Positions 44,344 to 57,194 of a stretch of 64,000 bases of DNA are shown here, one piece after another. The DNA lies in assembly GCA_947179155.2 (NCBI GenBank), contig OX359284.1, positions 9,674,432 to 9,738,431 on the forward strand. Direction: 5' to 3'. The stretch comes from Hedera helix. Lineage: Eukaryota; Streptophyta; Magnoliopsida; Apiales; Araliaceae. A model generated the notes under the pieces. The model ran no database searches and was not told where the DNA came from. It was given only the letters and a program-made list of their open reading frames with translations. The translations under genes and the position numbers were made by a program. Positions within the stretch are counted from its first letter, which is position 1, and the number at the start of each line of letters is the position of its first letter.

Positions 44344-47300
44344 TGTAATATCCCGGATATTTAAATGAATTAGAAATAAAATATTTAATATTTAATAAAG
44401 GTTGGAGTTTGATAACCTAGTAGTGATAGATAAATAGAGGTCCAAATTAAATTTAACGGACTAACTTAGATATGATGATATCAAAATTTTTGATAAGTTA
44501 GCAAGTAAAGTGATAATTCAATAAACTTGACTAACAGCAAGTTTAATTAAATTAAGAGAATTAATTAGTGGAGTTATGTAATTAAGCGACGTGGTTGCGT
44601 GTAAATTAAATATGTATTTATATGAATATATATATGCGTGCACATTTAGTAACATAATTTAATGGTTAATTAAATTGTGATAAATAGATAGATTAATATT
44701 AAATTAATCCGAATTGAATTAAAAGGTTTATTGTGGAATTAATTTATTCATTAATCAACAATTATGCAAATTGTTGATAAATTATTTGTGAGGAATAATT
44801 ATGTAATTTATATAAAGTAGTTGAATTAATTAAGGGAGATTAGTAATTGCATATATGTACAACATTTAATTTCATATATATGTACATATATATAAAGGGA
44901 TTAAATTAATTAAGTAATTTGAAATAGTAATTGAATATATTAAATGAATATATTCTATAATTAAATAAATCATTGTAAATGATTTATGAGAGTGAGAAAT
45001 TTAATTATACAATTATTTGTGTAATATTAATTAAATAATTAAATAAATTATTTAAATAAGAAATTAAGTAAATATATTATTATTTTAATGTATTTTCGGG
45101 TAAATGGAATTATTTCCATAATTGATGAGAAATGAATTATTTAATGTAAATATATTAAATAATTTAATTTATGGCCTAAATAATATATATTAAATTATAT
45201 ATTGTATTTATTTCAATTTCATAATTTATTGTGAAATTGTTTTCAAGGTAAGGTAATGTGTATAAATAATATATATAGATTATATATATTATTATTAGCA
45301 AACACACTCTAAAGTTTAATATCAAAATAATTGACAAGTTGTCATTAATTAAATATTCAATTAAATTGAATATAATGAGTGAATTAAATTTTATAAATTA
45401 ATTAATATGATAATTAATTAATGTAAATAATGTAAAATATTATTAATAATATTATTAGTCCATTTAGTAATTTAATACTTATGGGTTAGAATATTTAATT
45501 ATTTATTCAATCTAATTATTTATTTAATCATGGATTGAATAATTAATGTGTAAATTATTAAATTAACCCAACATGGGTCAATTAATAGCCCAAATGAAGA
45601 ATAATAAAATTTGACAATTTAGTAGCCCAAACAATTTAATAGAAGCCCAATTGATATTTTAAATTAAAGCCCAATGCTTGGCCCACTTGAAAAATACTTT
45701 ATAAAACTATTAATTCTTAAAAAAAATGGCATGTGACAAACATTTTGGGACATGTATCATGATGTTGCCGGCAAAGGAGAAAAGAAAGTGAAATGATTTG
45801 TTGTTTTCTTTTATTTTTCATTTTTTTAAATGGTTGCTTGTATTAGTTTTTTTGTACATGAGCACCATTCCTCTTTTCACCAACCCTAGTCCTTAGCTAC
45901 ATTTCTTGTGTGAGTAAGCATACTAGCTTCATGATGGTCTAGATTATTAGATATAATTTCTATATCTAATATGTGTGCAAGTATACTTGCATTTAGAGAG
46001 CAACAAGTTAGTCATTTGTATACTTATATTTTTCAAGCTAGAAAGAGAGTCTAGAGAGAAGTGAGAGCAAGGATAAGGAAGGAGAAGGAATTTTTTTTTT
46101 GTTCATGTCATCCTCCTTCACAACCCATTTTGGAAGAAAAATGAAGATAGCCATTAAATGAGGTAATGGTTATTTTAAATGTAGTTTATTTTTAAATTAA
46201 ATAAACTGACATGTGTATATAAATATGTTAATGTAGTTAATAATATGTAGTAGTAATATTGATGTCATACTTGAGTTTAATATACTTGGTTTGTATTTTG
46301 GTATAATATATATGCTAAAAATATGTGTTTGGTGGTGTTAAATCAAGTATCAAAACAATGTCCAAAAAATAAATTTTGATAATATTTAGATTTAATATTA
46401 TAATATTATAGAACATTAAATCATGAGAAAAACAAAGTTTGAATCACTCAAAATGGAGTTATACACAAAAAGTTATGATTTGTGGTAGTTTATGTGATGT
46501 AAAAATTTTTATAAATTTTTTTTTTTAATATTAAATCATGAAAAACTAAATTTTCATGTTATAAATTGATATTAAGTGATTGGTAATTTTTTTGGATTTT
46601 TAAAGCTTACTTGAAGGTGTAATTTTTATTAAAGTGGTGTATTAAAGTTACTGTTCACAATCTGCTTGGAAGAAGAAAAAACCACTATCCGCGCAATGCG
46701 CGAGCTACTGTTTACCGCCAGACGCGCTATAATACGACGTCGTTTTTGGGCGAATAAAAATTTCTTCCGCGCGTTATGCGCGGAAGCCAGTTTCGGTGAC
46801 ATTAAAACGGCGCCGTTTTGGGAATATAGTTTGTCGGCGCGCGCAATGCGCGGAAACAGATTTTTCCGGAAATTACGATACTGCCCCTCCGGTCTTTTTC
46901 TGCGTAATTACGAAATTGCCCTCGTATCAGTTTTTCGACTTAATTACAGAATTGTCATTCTGAATAATTTTAATTAATTTAAATGTTTAAAAATTAATTT
47001 AAAATTATAACAAAAATAATAATAATACCAAAATGATATTTAGGTATATAATATTATATTTTTCAAATATAATAAGTATTTAGGATTAATATTTAAATGT
47101 TGTAAATATTAATCTAGTTAGTTTAATATTATATTTTTCAAATATAATAAGTATTTAGGATTAATATTTAAATGTTGTAAATATTAATCTAGTTAGTTTA
47201 ATATTATATTTTTCCAAATATAATAAGTATTTAGGATTAATATTTAAATGTTGTAAATATTAATCTAGTTAGTTTAATATTATATTTTTCCAAATATAAT

Positions 47301-48914
47301 AAGTATTTAGGATTAATATTTAAATGTTGTAAATATTAATCTAGTTAGTTTAATGTTATATATTTCAAATATAATAAGTATTTAGGATTAATATTTAAAT
47401 GTTAAATATTAATCTAGTTAGATTAATATTATATCTTCTGAATTTATGATTAATATTAAATAATAAACAAGGATGATAAATTAATTAATTATTATTTAAT
47501 TACTATTAAATAATAATTAAAGACAACTAAGATTGAGTATTTAATTATTTGTTATTTGATTAACTTTAAATAATAAATAAATTCAGTTAGTTATTATTTA
47601 TTATTAAATAATAACTAATGATATTTGAGTATTACTATATAATTTTATTAACTTTAAATAATAAATGAATCTAGTTAATTAGTTATTATTTATTATTAAA
47701 TAATAACTAAAGATATTTGATTATTTTTAATATAATATAATTATTTATTATTTGACTAATTTTAAATAATAAATAAATCTAGTAAGTTATTATTTATTAT
47801 TAAATAATAACTAAAGGTAGTTATTTACTTACTATTTAATTAATGATAAATAGTAATTAAATGAAATTAGATTTAATGGAATAAAGAAAATGTCTTTTAA
47901 CTCTTTTGTTTAAACAATTATAATAAATTGTTTAATAGTTTAATAAGTGTGCAACACTTAAAGAAAAATATTTTCTAACTTATTAAATTATTAACCTAAT
48001 ATGATTGAGGGTCTATAAGGTTAATAATATTGTTTTGACTGGTGTAAATTATGTGTTAGTACTTATGTGATAGATAAGTTCCTTAGTAAGCGTATTGTTG
48101 TGCAAATACGCCGTATTAATTATTAGATCAACTTTATTGATGTTAGGTCTTTCAAAGCCAGTTAGTTAAAGCTAGACATTTATTGTAGCTGAGCAGACAG
48201 GCAAGTTTCCTAAACCCTACTCAATTTATATTCGAGCAGGATACATTATTTTATTGTTCAAATTCCTAACTCAAACTCAAGTTGTTACGTTTCAAGCATG
48301 CTATGGTTTAATTCTGTATAATTATTCCACCTCTTTAAATTGTTGATTCGCACCTAGTGCTTGTTGCATGTGTTCATCAGGTATGAAAGGCTGATCACCT
48401 TCATTACCATAAGGTTCAGTTAAATTTGTTCATGGTCATTATTGACACTCAACATTAATTAATTTAGTCATTCAATTATTGAAATTTTGACTCGTACTCT
48501 TTCACAATTATTATATTGTTGAAAAAAAATCAAAAGCTTATTCTTTCTTTCAATCATGATATATCGTTATCGTATTTAAACTTGCTGAGCAAAGTTGTTG
48601 CTCACTCTTGCTATATCATGATAACAAATTTCAGAATAATACGAATGTCCAAGGAGAGACGGAGACAGAAGCAACATACAAGATTATAGTGTTATGCATT
48701 ATAACTAAATTGTTATATGATGTAAGTAATTTTGTAAACCTTTTTATGAATCTAAAGGTATATATGTAAGTTAAGGTTAGAAACCTTGGAAAATGTTGTA
48801 GAATAAACAATTTATGTTTATATATTCCGCATTAGTTATAGAACGTGTATGAAGATGATGTATCGTGACGTACCAAGTCTAGGGTTAAAGGAACCCGGAT
48901 TTGGGGTCGTCACA
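44344..48914 (+). repeat. Plus-strand solo LTR (4.6 kb) with perfect target duplication
   Basis: Starts TGTAATATCCCGGATATTT, ends GGATTTGGGGTCGTCACA. Flanks GATAA at 44339-44343 and 48915-48919 are identical. The uninterrupted target can be read at 62580 (CATGGATAACCCCATAATGG). Parts: U3 with AGCCCAA words (45590-45670), GAGAG leader (46030-46090), CpG core (46690-46960), five tandem 75-base units, inverted AT-rich words, donor-like CAG|GCAAGT at 48200/48201 and acceptor-like TTTCAG ending 48634. Confidence 0.93.
47045..47430 (+). repeat. Tandem array, about five units of ~75 bases
   Basis: The unit includes CAAATATAATAAGTATTTAG and AATATTAATCTAGTTAGTTT. The last unit is diverged and shortened. 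The corresponding stretch at 6560-6620 and 10360-10410 has a single unit, so expansion is specific to this LTR. Confidence 0.9.
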
Positions 48915-49314
48915 GATAACCCCATAATGGTCATAACTGTCAGAATATTTAAATTCTTAACTTAATTCACAATTTCTTTGTAGTATTACATTTCATATTT
49001 CTCTAAAATTTTTATTAATAACACTTTAATACATTTCTGGATATACTTATCAAAATAGTTTCTCATTCTCCGAAAACTTTCCTTTCTTTAATCGCATATC
49101 TCCTTACTTCATTCACTTATTTCATACTTTCTATTACACCTCATTTATACTCTACACATTCATTCTTCTTTTCCTAAATCATATAAATCTTTTTCATATT
49201 CCATAAATCATTCCTTAATACTTGTATCATTCCACACTAGGTTTTAAATGTTATCCTTTACTTAATTTATCATAATCCTTATTTGGAATTACTCCAAAAA
49301 TCTTGGGTGTCACA
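48915..49314 (-). other. Internal region of the array, second part, ending at a third LTR-like terminus
   Basis: Matches 57350-57756 and 62585-62659. It ends ATCTTGGGTGTCACA at 49314, directly followed by a sequence that on the minus strand reads as a polypurine tract (TTTATAAAGGAGGGGTGAA). TGTGACACCCAAGAT on the minus strand therefore looks like the start of another Tekay-like LTR. Its opposite terminus was not found. Confidence 0.5.
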
Positions 49315-50466
49315 TTCACCCCTCCTTTATAAAATTTCGTCCTCGAAATTTCTATGTACTAATATCTCACTGATTTGCAACATACACAATTCTTTTGCAT
49401 TCTTTCCACATATCTTTCTTTCTTTCCTTTCTCGCAGTCATTGTACATTACAATTTTCTAATCCATCACATTTCATACTTTCTTTACTTCACAATAATTA
49501 CTTTCATTATTTCTCACAATTAAATAATACTACCCCATCCTACCATCCAATCTTCATAAGAGTAGATGAATTCAAAAAAATTTATTTTGGAAAACTTTCA
49601 TAATATGGTGAATGAACATTTATCCCGGTTTACAGTATTTCGCTCCCCGAGTACTTCATACTGCAAACCCTGACAGTGGATCAGTCTGCCATTAAAGTGA
49701 TGTATATTTAATCCGTAATTTGGCACGCCAGTAGAACAATCTATCATGCCCATGTTTCTTATGTCAGGTGACCATTCGATCAACCTGCAATATTCTTAAT
49801 CTCTTTGTTCATCTCAGCATTAGAATTCATTCAAAAGTAACTTGTTTGGTTATAACTTTCAAAGAATATAAATTCAATACATTTCAAAATTCGTCTAGTT
49901 GAATTAATAGCTCAGACTTCTATTTCTTCAACGCTTGTCTAGCCAGATCAATTGGCATAGACTTTCTTTTAACAATTTATAACCTGCAGAAATTTTAAAA
50001 CATTCATCATGTCAAAACTTTTCAAAACGTCTAGCAGAGTCAAATGGCATGACCTATAGCTTTGACATATCTTCATAAATCAAAATCATTTATGACTTCA
50101 TGTTACCGCATCATTTTGACAGTACGTTGAGAATTCCGTCGTTAATAATTCCTATACCGTACTTTATGGTGTTGAATCATCTTATGACGAAATAGTACCG
50201 CACTGTCTCAACAACACGTTGAGCATTCCGTCATTCATCACATCTACACCAGGCTAAAAGGTGCATGGATGATTCTTTTGAAATATATTTTGATGTTAAA
50301 ATATTTTTGTCTAACCGAAACAAGTAGCATAGACACTTTTTAAATTGCTTAAAAAAAATTCATTTATATTTTTCAAACTACATTCGTGCCAAATTAGCTT
50401 GAGGCCAAAAATTTCAAAGTCCAGCAAAGCTAGAAGAGTGGGAATATCCTAAATTCCCTAACATTC
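49315..50466 (-). other. Noncoding retroelement-derived region
   Basis: On the minus strand starts with an apparent polypurine tract next to 49314. A later stretch (49900-49970) resembles, inverted, the LTR part at 12340-12400 (SGCTAGAC/TAGCCAG-type words around GTCTATGCC). It also has two related stretches, CGTTGAGAATTCCGTCG (50126) and CGTTGAGCATTCCGTCA (50217), about 90 bases apart. No coding sequence. No primer site precedes the LTR at 50467, unlike at 58977. Confidence 0.4.
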
Positions 50467-51228
50467 TGTAACGACCAACTTTATTACTTCAAATTTCTTA
50501 TTTGTTAATCATTATGTCTCTTACGTCCAAATTTCGGTTCGTTAATAAATCTTTAATCTCCTTATTTAACCCATTATTTGACATTACCGTCATCAATTAC
50601 CAAATTTTCGGTATAAATTTTTCTTTTTCTCAATTCAATCATTGTATTAAAGTATTTGGATATTTAAAATTCTTACATCTGGATCCTAGTCCCTGGATCG
50701 TAACCTTTACTTTTTCTTTCTGTTACCAATATCTTAAATCTCATCATTCAAAATTTAATATCCTTTCATATCCATACAACTATTCATTGATTTAAAATTT
50801 TCAGTCATTTATTTTCATACAAATATTCCTTGTTGCATCGTTCATAATCAAACGTATAATAATTTCTAACGTAACAATTAATTTGAACATTCACGGTTCA
50901 CAATTTAACACTACTCGTCCTATCCGGATCCAACCTATACAAAATATTTATGTAACCTTGACAAATTATCCACATTGAATCATAATATAAACATATAATA
51001 ATAATGTTCACAACCTTTTAGGAAAATCCGTCTCTACATAATCTGATATTCTTGAAATTCATTTCTTAACCTGCAAAAGTTTATTTTAAGCAAGTAATGG
51101 GCACCACGGCTCAGTAAGTTCAACAGTTTATGCGTCATGTAACACATACCTTAATATGTTTGGTGTGTGTCATACATCACGTGCTTGTACTTCTACTATA
51201 GCAATATATCTCATATCATTGCACAAAG

Positions 51229-54200
51229 TGTAACGACCCCGAAATTCGACCCACTTTATTCCCTTAAATCTTGTATTTAATAAACATTATTTTCATTACG
51301 TCCAAATTTCGGTCCGTTAATAAATCTTTTATCACCTAAATTGATCCATTATTTAATATCAACATCATCAATTACCAAATTTTCGGTATAAATTTTTCTT
51401 TTTCTTTTTTTTTTCTCCATTCAATCATTGTATTAAAATATTTGGATATTTAAAATCCTTACATCTCGATCCTAGTCCCATGGATCGTAACCTTAACCTT
51501 TTTCTTTTCTTTCTTGTATCATAAATCTCGGCATTCAAATTTTAATACCATTCATATTCATACAAATATTCCTTGTATCCATCATTCATAGATTAAACAT
51601 ATAATAATTTCTCACTTAACAATTAATTTGAACATTCCCGGTTCACAATTTAATACAACTCGTCCTATCCGGATCCACCTTACATGTATATACAAAATAT
51701 TCATGTAATCTTGACAAATTATTCACATTGAATCATAATATAAACAAATAACGTTCACAACCTTTTAGGAAAATTCGTCTCTACATAATCCAATATTCTT
51801 GAAATTCATTTCTTTCCTGCAAAAGTGTTTATTAAGCAAGTAATGACCACAACGGCTCAGCAAGTTCAACAGTTTATGCGTCACGTAGCACGTACCTTAA
51901 TATGCTTGGTGTGTGTCATATATCACGTGCTTGTACTTCTACTATAATAATATATCTCATATATATTCATATCGTTACACAAAGTACACATTGTGGTCAT
52001 ATTAATCACGTATCACATAACATATAATTTTTTGTATGCAGTTAAAACAAGAATTACATATCATACAGTCCAACATTTAACATAAAGGGACTGAAGAACT
52101 TGCCTGGTGTCCAGTTATTTAAATTGATAGTTCAAACTCTTAACTCGATCAACCTATGATCATAAAATAATCAAATAATGATTATTTATCTCTTTAGGAT
52201 ATTAATTTATTTAATTAATATCATATCTGGGCTAATTATTAATTTATATGGTTAATTAAATTAACCTCATTCCTTAATATATTTATTTAATCTAATATCA
52301 AATACCTTCACTACGGACAACCCAACTCATCGGATAAAATTTAGTATTTTTGGTTGTCCGAAAATTTTATTTAAACATTTTCTAAATTATAACCTTATTA
52401 GATTAATATTTAAACATTTAAATATTAATCCCCAATATTTAATATTTATGCAAAAATATTAAATTTAATGCCCAAATATCATTTTTATATTTTTACTATT
52501 TTTCTATAATTTTCTATGATTTTTAAACAATTTTTAAACATTTATTTCAATTAAAACAAATTTCTGGGGGTAATTTAGTAATTTCCGCGGCTATGGGACA
52601 TAACAGGAATTTCCCGAAAAGTACAGGGGTATTTTCGTCATTTCCGCGCCCTTAGGACTCATCCGGCATTTTCTGGAAAGGCCGGGGGCATTTCTGTAAT
52701 TTCGTGCGTCAAAGGACACGGTCGGTATTTGTCGGAAAGCCCAGGGGCACAATCGTCAATTCAGCGCATTGCGTCGGCCGCGCATTGCGCGCGGCCCCTC
52801 TCCGCCCAGACCAAACGACGTCGTTTGGCCCTTGGCAGACGAAAACACAGCCGCGCATTGCGCGGTCCTGCCTCAACGCCCTAAAACGGCGTCGTTTAAC
52901 GCCAGCGACTGGAAAAAAAATGGCTACCGCGCATTCCTTTCTTCTTCCTCCCGAAATAGTACACCAACTTCTTACAAATTTAACCATTTTTTTCTCCAAC
53001 TTTTCCCAACAAAGTTATTCCAAAAATCATATAAATCATAGAAATACATCATAAAATTATTTAGAATAATTATACTAATTATTTTCTACTTTCCAACAAT
53101 TATTTTATTACAATAAATAACAAAATAATTTAACTAAATAAATTTTTATACCTTCCTTGAAGCTAATCCTTCTTGATAGCACAAGATTTTCCTTCTCTCA
53201 CGGTGGCCATGAAGGTTTTCCGGCGTGGCTTGGGTGGCGGCTACGGTGGAAGAAGAGAAGGAGAAAAGAGTTGTATTTATTACTTTTCTTTTTGCTTATT
53301 TTCCCTTCTTATTTCTTTTCTTTTATAGCAACCAACTTACACATTTTTGTTATAAAATAATTCCACCGCCTTACATGCACGCCGTCCGAATTTTTCTTTC
53401 TCGAATATTCCACAAACATGCAAAAATTAAGTATTTAAATACATTACGTAATTATCTCGTGTAATAATTATTTTATATAATAAATATAAAATAATTATTT
53501 TAATTTATCGAAATTCATAATCTGATTTATGAATAATATTTAGACCATTTTTGGGTACTTTATTTGACAAATTTTGTACACGCATAATGACATGCATGTA
53601 ATCCTATGAGGTAATTTATACCTCCAAAAATCATAAAATAATTCATATAACATATAAAAATTATTTTTCGTAATTTTTCACTTTATTACTTGGACAACAT
53701 GTTACATTAACATGTTCACGTTTCCGAAATATTATCTTTCATAAAGGTCATAATAATTCCATTATACATAAATATAATTTTTAATAACTTAAAACATTCC
53801 TTTTTCTTATTTATTATTCAATTTCTTTAATAATCATATTAATTTCTTTATATATAAATTATATAATTTAATATTATATAATTTATATAATTACATTCTT
53901 CTTTTAAATAATTTCCTCCATCCTTATTCCATTTAATCACCTTATATAAATTACATAATTATTCTTATATAATTTATATAATTATTATTTTCTTTATAGC
54001 TTATTTTAATTTCCTTATATAAATTATATAATTATTATTATATAATTTATATAATTACCTTTCTTTCTCAATTAATTTCTAAATTTCTTCCAAAATTCTT
54101 GCTAAATCTAAAATTCAATAATTTAAACTTTTCTTAGTTTCCTCATTAATTGTTCATAAATTCTTGGATTAATTTAATTATTAATCCCTTAATTCTCATA

Positions 54201-54590
54201 ATTAATGAAATTTATAATTTTATCCATAACACACATATATAAATGTATATATATAAATATATACATATCTAATTCCTATATTTCACATTACCACATAACC
54301 TCATTTAAAATCATAATTTCTATACTTTCACAATAATTTCTAAATATTAACCATTTCATTAAAACTTCTCTTATTTTTCATAAATTGTTTTTAAACAATC
54401 TATTTATTCTTCAATTATTTTATTCAATCACAATTTGTCATCATCTCAATACGGATTTAATTTACCAATTAAATCCTTTTACATACCTTAAATCACATAA
54501 AATAATTATTTATTTAACAACCTTGATAATTTTATCCATTAAATTCTTATTTGATATTATTAAAGAAATCCTGAAATTCGGATCCTCACA
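51229..54590 (-). repeat. Nested minus-strand solo LTR with perfect target duplication
   Basis: Starts TGTAACGACCCCGAAATTCGAC, ends GAAATTCGGATCCTCACA; 3362 bases. Both flanks are CAAAG (51224-51228 and 54591-54595), and the host LTR reads through as GCACAAAGTGCACATAG, as in relatives. CpG core at 52560-52890 contains the perfect palindrome CCAAACGACGTCGTTTGG (52811-52828). Confidence 0.95.
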
Positions 54591-56765
54591 CAAAGTGCAC
54601 ATAGTTGTCATATTATCCACGTATCACATAACACATAATTCCTATGCATTTGACAAGTTTTAACATATCATAACAGTTAAACATTTAACATAAAAGTACT
54701 GAAGAACTTGCCTTGACGTCTAATTAATAAATTGATAGCTCAAACCCTTTACTCGATCAACCTATGATCATAAAATAATCAAATAATAATTATTTATCCT
54801 CTTATGATATTAATTTACTAAATTAATATCATCTCTGGGCCAATTATTACATAATACGGTTAATTATATTAACCTCGTCCTTTAAAATATTAACATAACT
54901 TAATATTTAATGCCTTCACTACGAACAACCCGGCTCATCGTATAAAATTTAACATATTTGGTTCCCGAAAATTTTATTTAACCATTTTCTAAATTATAAC
55001 CTTATTAGATTAATATGTAAACATTTAAATATTAATCCTCAATATTTAATATTTTTACAAAAATATTAAATTTAATGCCCAAACATCATTTCTATATTTT
55101 TAGTATTTTTCTATAATTTTTAAACAATTTTTAAACATTTATTTCAATTAAAAATCACTTCTGAGGGCATTTTGGTAATTTTCGGGCCCTTAAGGACACA
55201 ACCGGAATTTTCCGGAAAGTCCAGGGGCATTTCCGTAATTTTTGTGGTTAAAGGACACGGTCGGTATTTCTGGAAAAGCCCAGGGGCACGCTAGTAATTT
55301 CCAGCATTGCCGTCGGCCGCGCATTGCGCCTGACCCGTCACTTCCGACACCAAAACGGCATCGTTTCTTGTCGTTTCCAGAAGCCTCCGCACATTGCGCG
55401 GTTGCTTCTTCCGCACACCCCAAAACGACATCGTTTCAAGCCGCGCCCGGAAAAAAATGGCTGCCGTCTTCCTCTTTTCGCAAAAACAGTATACCAACTT
55501 TCCAAAAATTCACCATTTTTGTTAATTTTTTTCACAACATAATTACACCAAAAATCACACAATTCATAAATATTCATCCAAAAGTTATTTAACACCATAA
55601 ATACCCAAATAATTCAAAATAAAATTGAATTATACCTTCTTTGGCTTTAAAAATCTTTCCTTTATGGCATAAACCTCCTCTCCCATGGTGGTGGCGATGG
55701 GGTTTTCCGGCGAGGCAAGGTGGTGGTGTCGGGTGGAGGAAGAGAGAAGGACTACTTGGTTGGTTTATTGTCTTTTTTTTTTTTTTTTCTCATTTCTTTT
55801 CCTTCCTTTTGTTGCTTTTTCTTTCCTTTTATTCTAGTAAAACTTAACAAATTTGGAAACCAGTTTAGCTCCACCGACTTTGCCACCAACCGACTAAAAT
55901 CTTTCTCGAATGTTCCAACAAATTAAGCATGCAAAATTAATTCAATATATTACGTAATTATATCGTGTAATAAATATTTTATATAATGTATATAAAATAT
56001 TTATTTTAATTCACTAAAAATCATAACATGATTTACGAGTAATATTAATACCTTTTTCGGTATTTTATCTGACAAATTTTGTATACGCAAAATGAAATGC
56101 ATGTAATTATATGAGGTAATTTATAACTCTAAAATTCATAAAATAATTAATATAACTTATAAAAATTATCTTTCATAATTTTTCACTTCGTTTCTTAGAC
56201 AACATGTTACATTAACATGTTCACGTTTCCGAAATATTATTCCTCATAAAAGTCATAATAATTACATTATACATAACCATAATTTTTAATAACTTAAAAC
56301 ATTTATTTTTCTAATTTATTTTTATTTCTTTTCAATTTACACTAACTTTTCTTATATAAATTATATAATTTACTATTATATAATTACATAATTACCTTAT
56401 TCTTATATAATTTCCATTTCACACAAAATACAGATTATAAAATTTTCTTTCATCCTTATTCAACTAAATTCTCTTATATAAATTATATAATTACTCATAT
56501 ATAATTTATATAATTATTATTTTCTTCATACATTATTTTAATTTCCTTCTATAAATTATATAATTTATTATTATATAATTTATATAATTTCTTTTCTTCT
56601 CAATTAATTTTTAAACTTCCTCCATAATTCTTGATTAAATCTAAAATCAATACTTATAATTTTACTAATTTCCTCATTAACTTTTCATAAATTTTCGGAT
56701 TAATTTAATTATTAATCCCTTAATACTTAAAATTTTTAAAATTTATAATTACAACAATTAACCAT

Positions 56766-56766
<1 letters not shown>

Positions 56767-56853
<87 letters not shown>
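56767..56853. repeat. (CA)n(TA)n compound microsatellite
   Basis: About 45 bases of CA followed by about 42 of TA, inside U3 of the middle LTR. The LTR at 58991 has a pure TA run at the corresponding place (62013-62085). Confidence 0.95.
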
Positions 56854-56856
<3 letters not shown>

Positions 56857-57194
56857 TATCTAATTCATACATCTGACATTACCACATAACATCATTTAAA
56901 TAATAATTTCTGTACTTTCACAATAATTTAATTGTACAATTTATTGTACCATTACATGAAATTTCTTTTATTCCTCATAAATTGTTTTTAAACAATTTAT
57001 TTATTTATTTTCAATTATTTTAAATCAACACAAATTATCACCATCTCTATACGGATTTAATTTACCAATTAAATCCCTTCACACACTTTAAATCAATTAA
57101 AATATCACAAATAATTTGAACCACCTTGATAGTTTTATTAATTAAATTCTTATTTAATATTATTAAAGTAATCCTGAAAATTCGGGTCCTCACA

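Larger units (their letters stand above)
50467..57194 (-). repeat. Middle LTR of the array, split by a nested solo LTR
   Basis: Starts TGTAACGACCAACTTTATT (a 13-base loss compared with TGTAACGACCCCGAAATTCG...) and ends AATTCGGGTCCTCACA. Without the nested LTR it is about 3.36 kb, like its relatives. A polypurine tract follows at 57195. CpG core at 55160-55450. U3 palindromes of the ATATAAATTATATAATT type are at 56350-56590, and a (CA)n(TA)n run at 56767-56853. Confidence 0.87.

Noticed and set aside
47045..47430. CRISPR-like spacing of repeats
   Set aside because: Units are contiguous without unique spacers and lie in a plant LTR.
49598..50466. Captured host gene fragment in the array's internal region
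   Set aside because: No open frame or protein motif; parts resemble LTR sequence at 12340 in inverted orientation.
52704..53054. Open frames of 80-116 codons across LTR cores (also at 6150, 42585, 46666, 55242, 60438)
   Set aside because: All fall in the GC-rich LTR core, where stop codons are rare by composition; frames are not the same between copies.
53157..53464. Hydrophobic frames rich in Phe and Leu (also at 17395 and 55641)
   Set aside because: They read through the pyrimidine-rich complement of the GAGAG leader of minus-strand LTRs; not a membrane protein gene.
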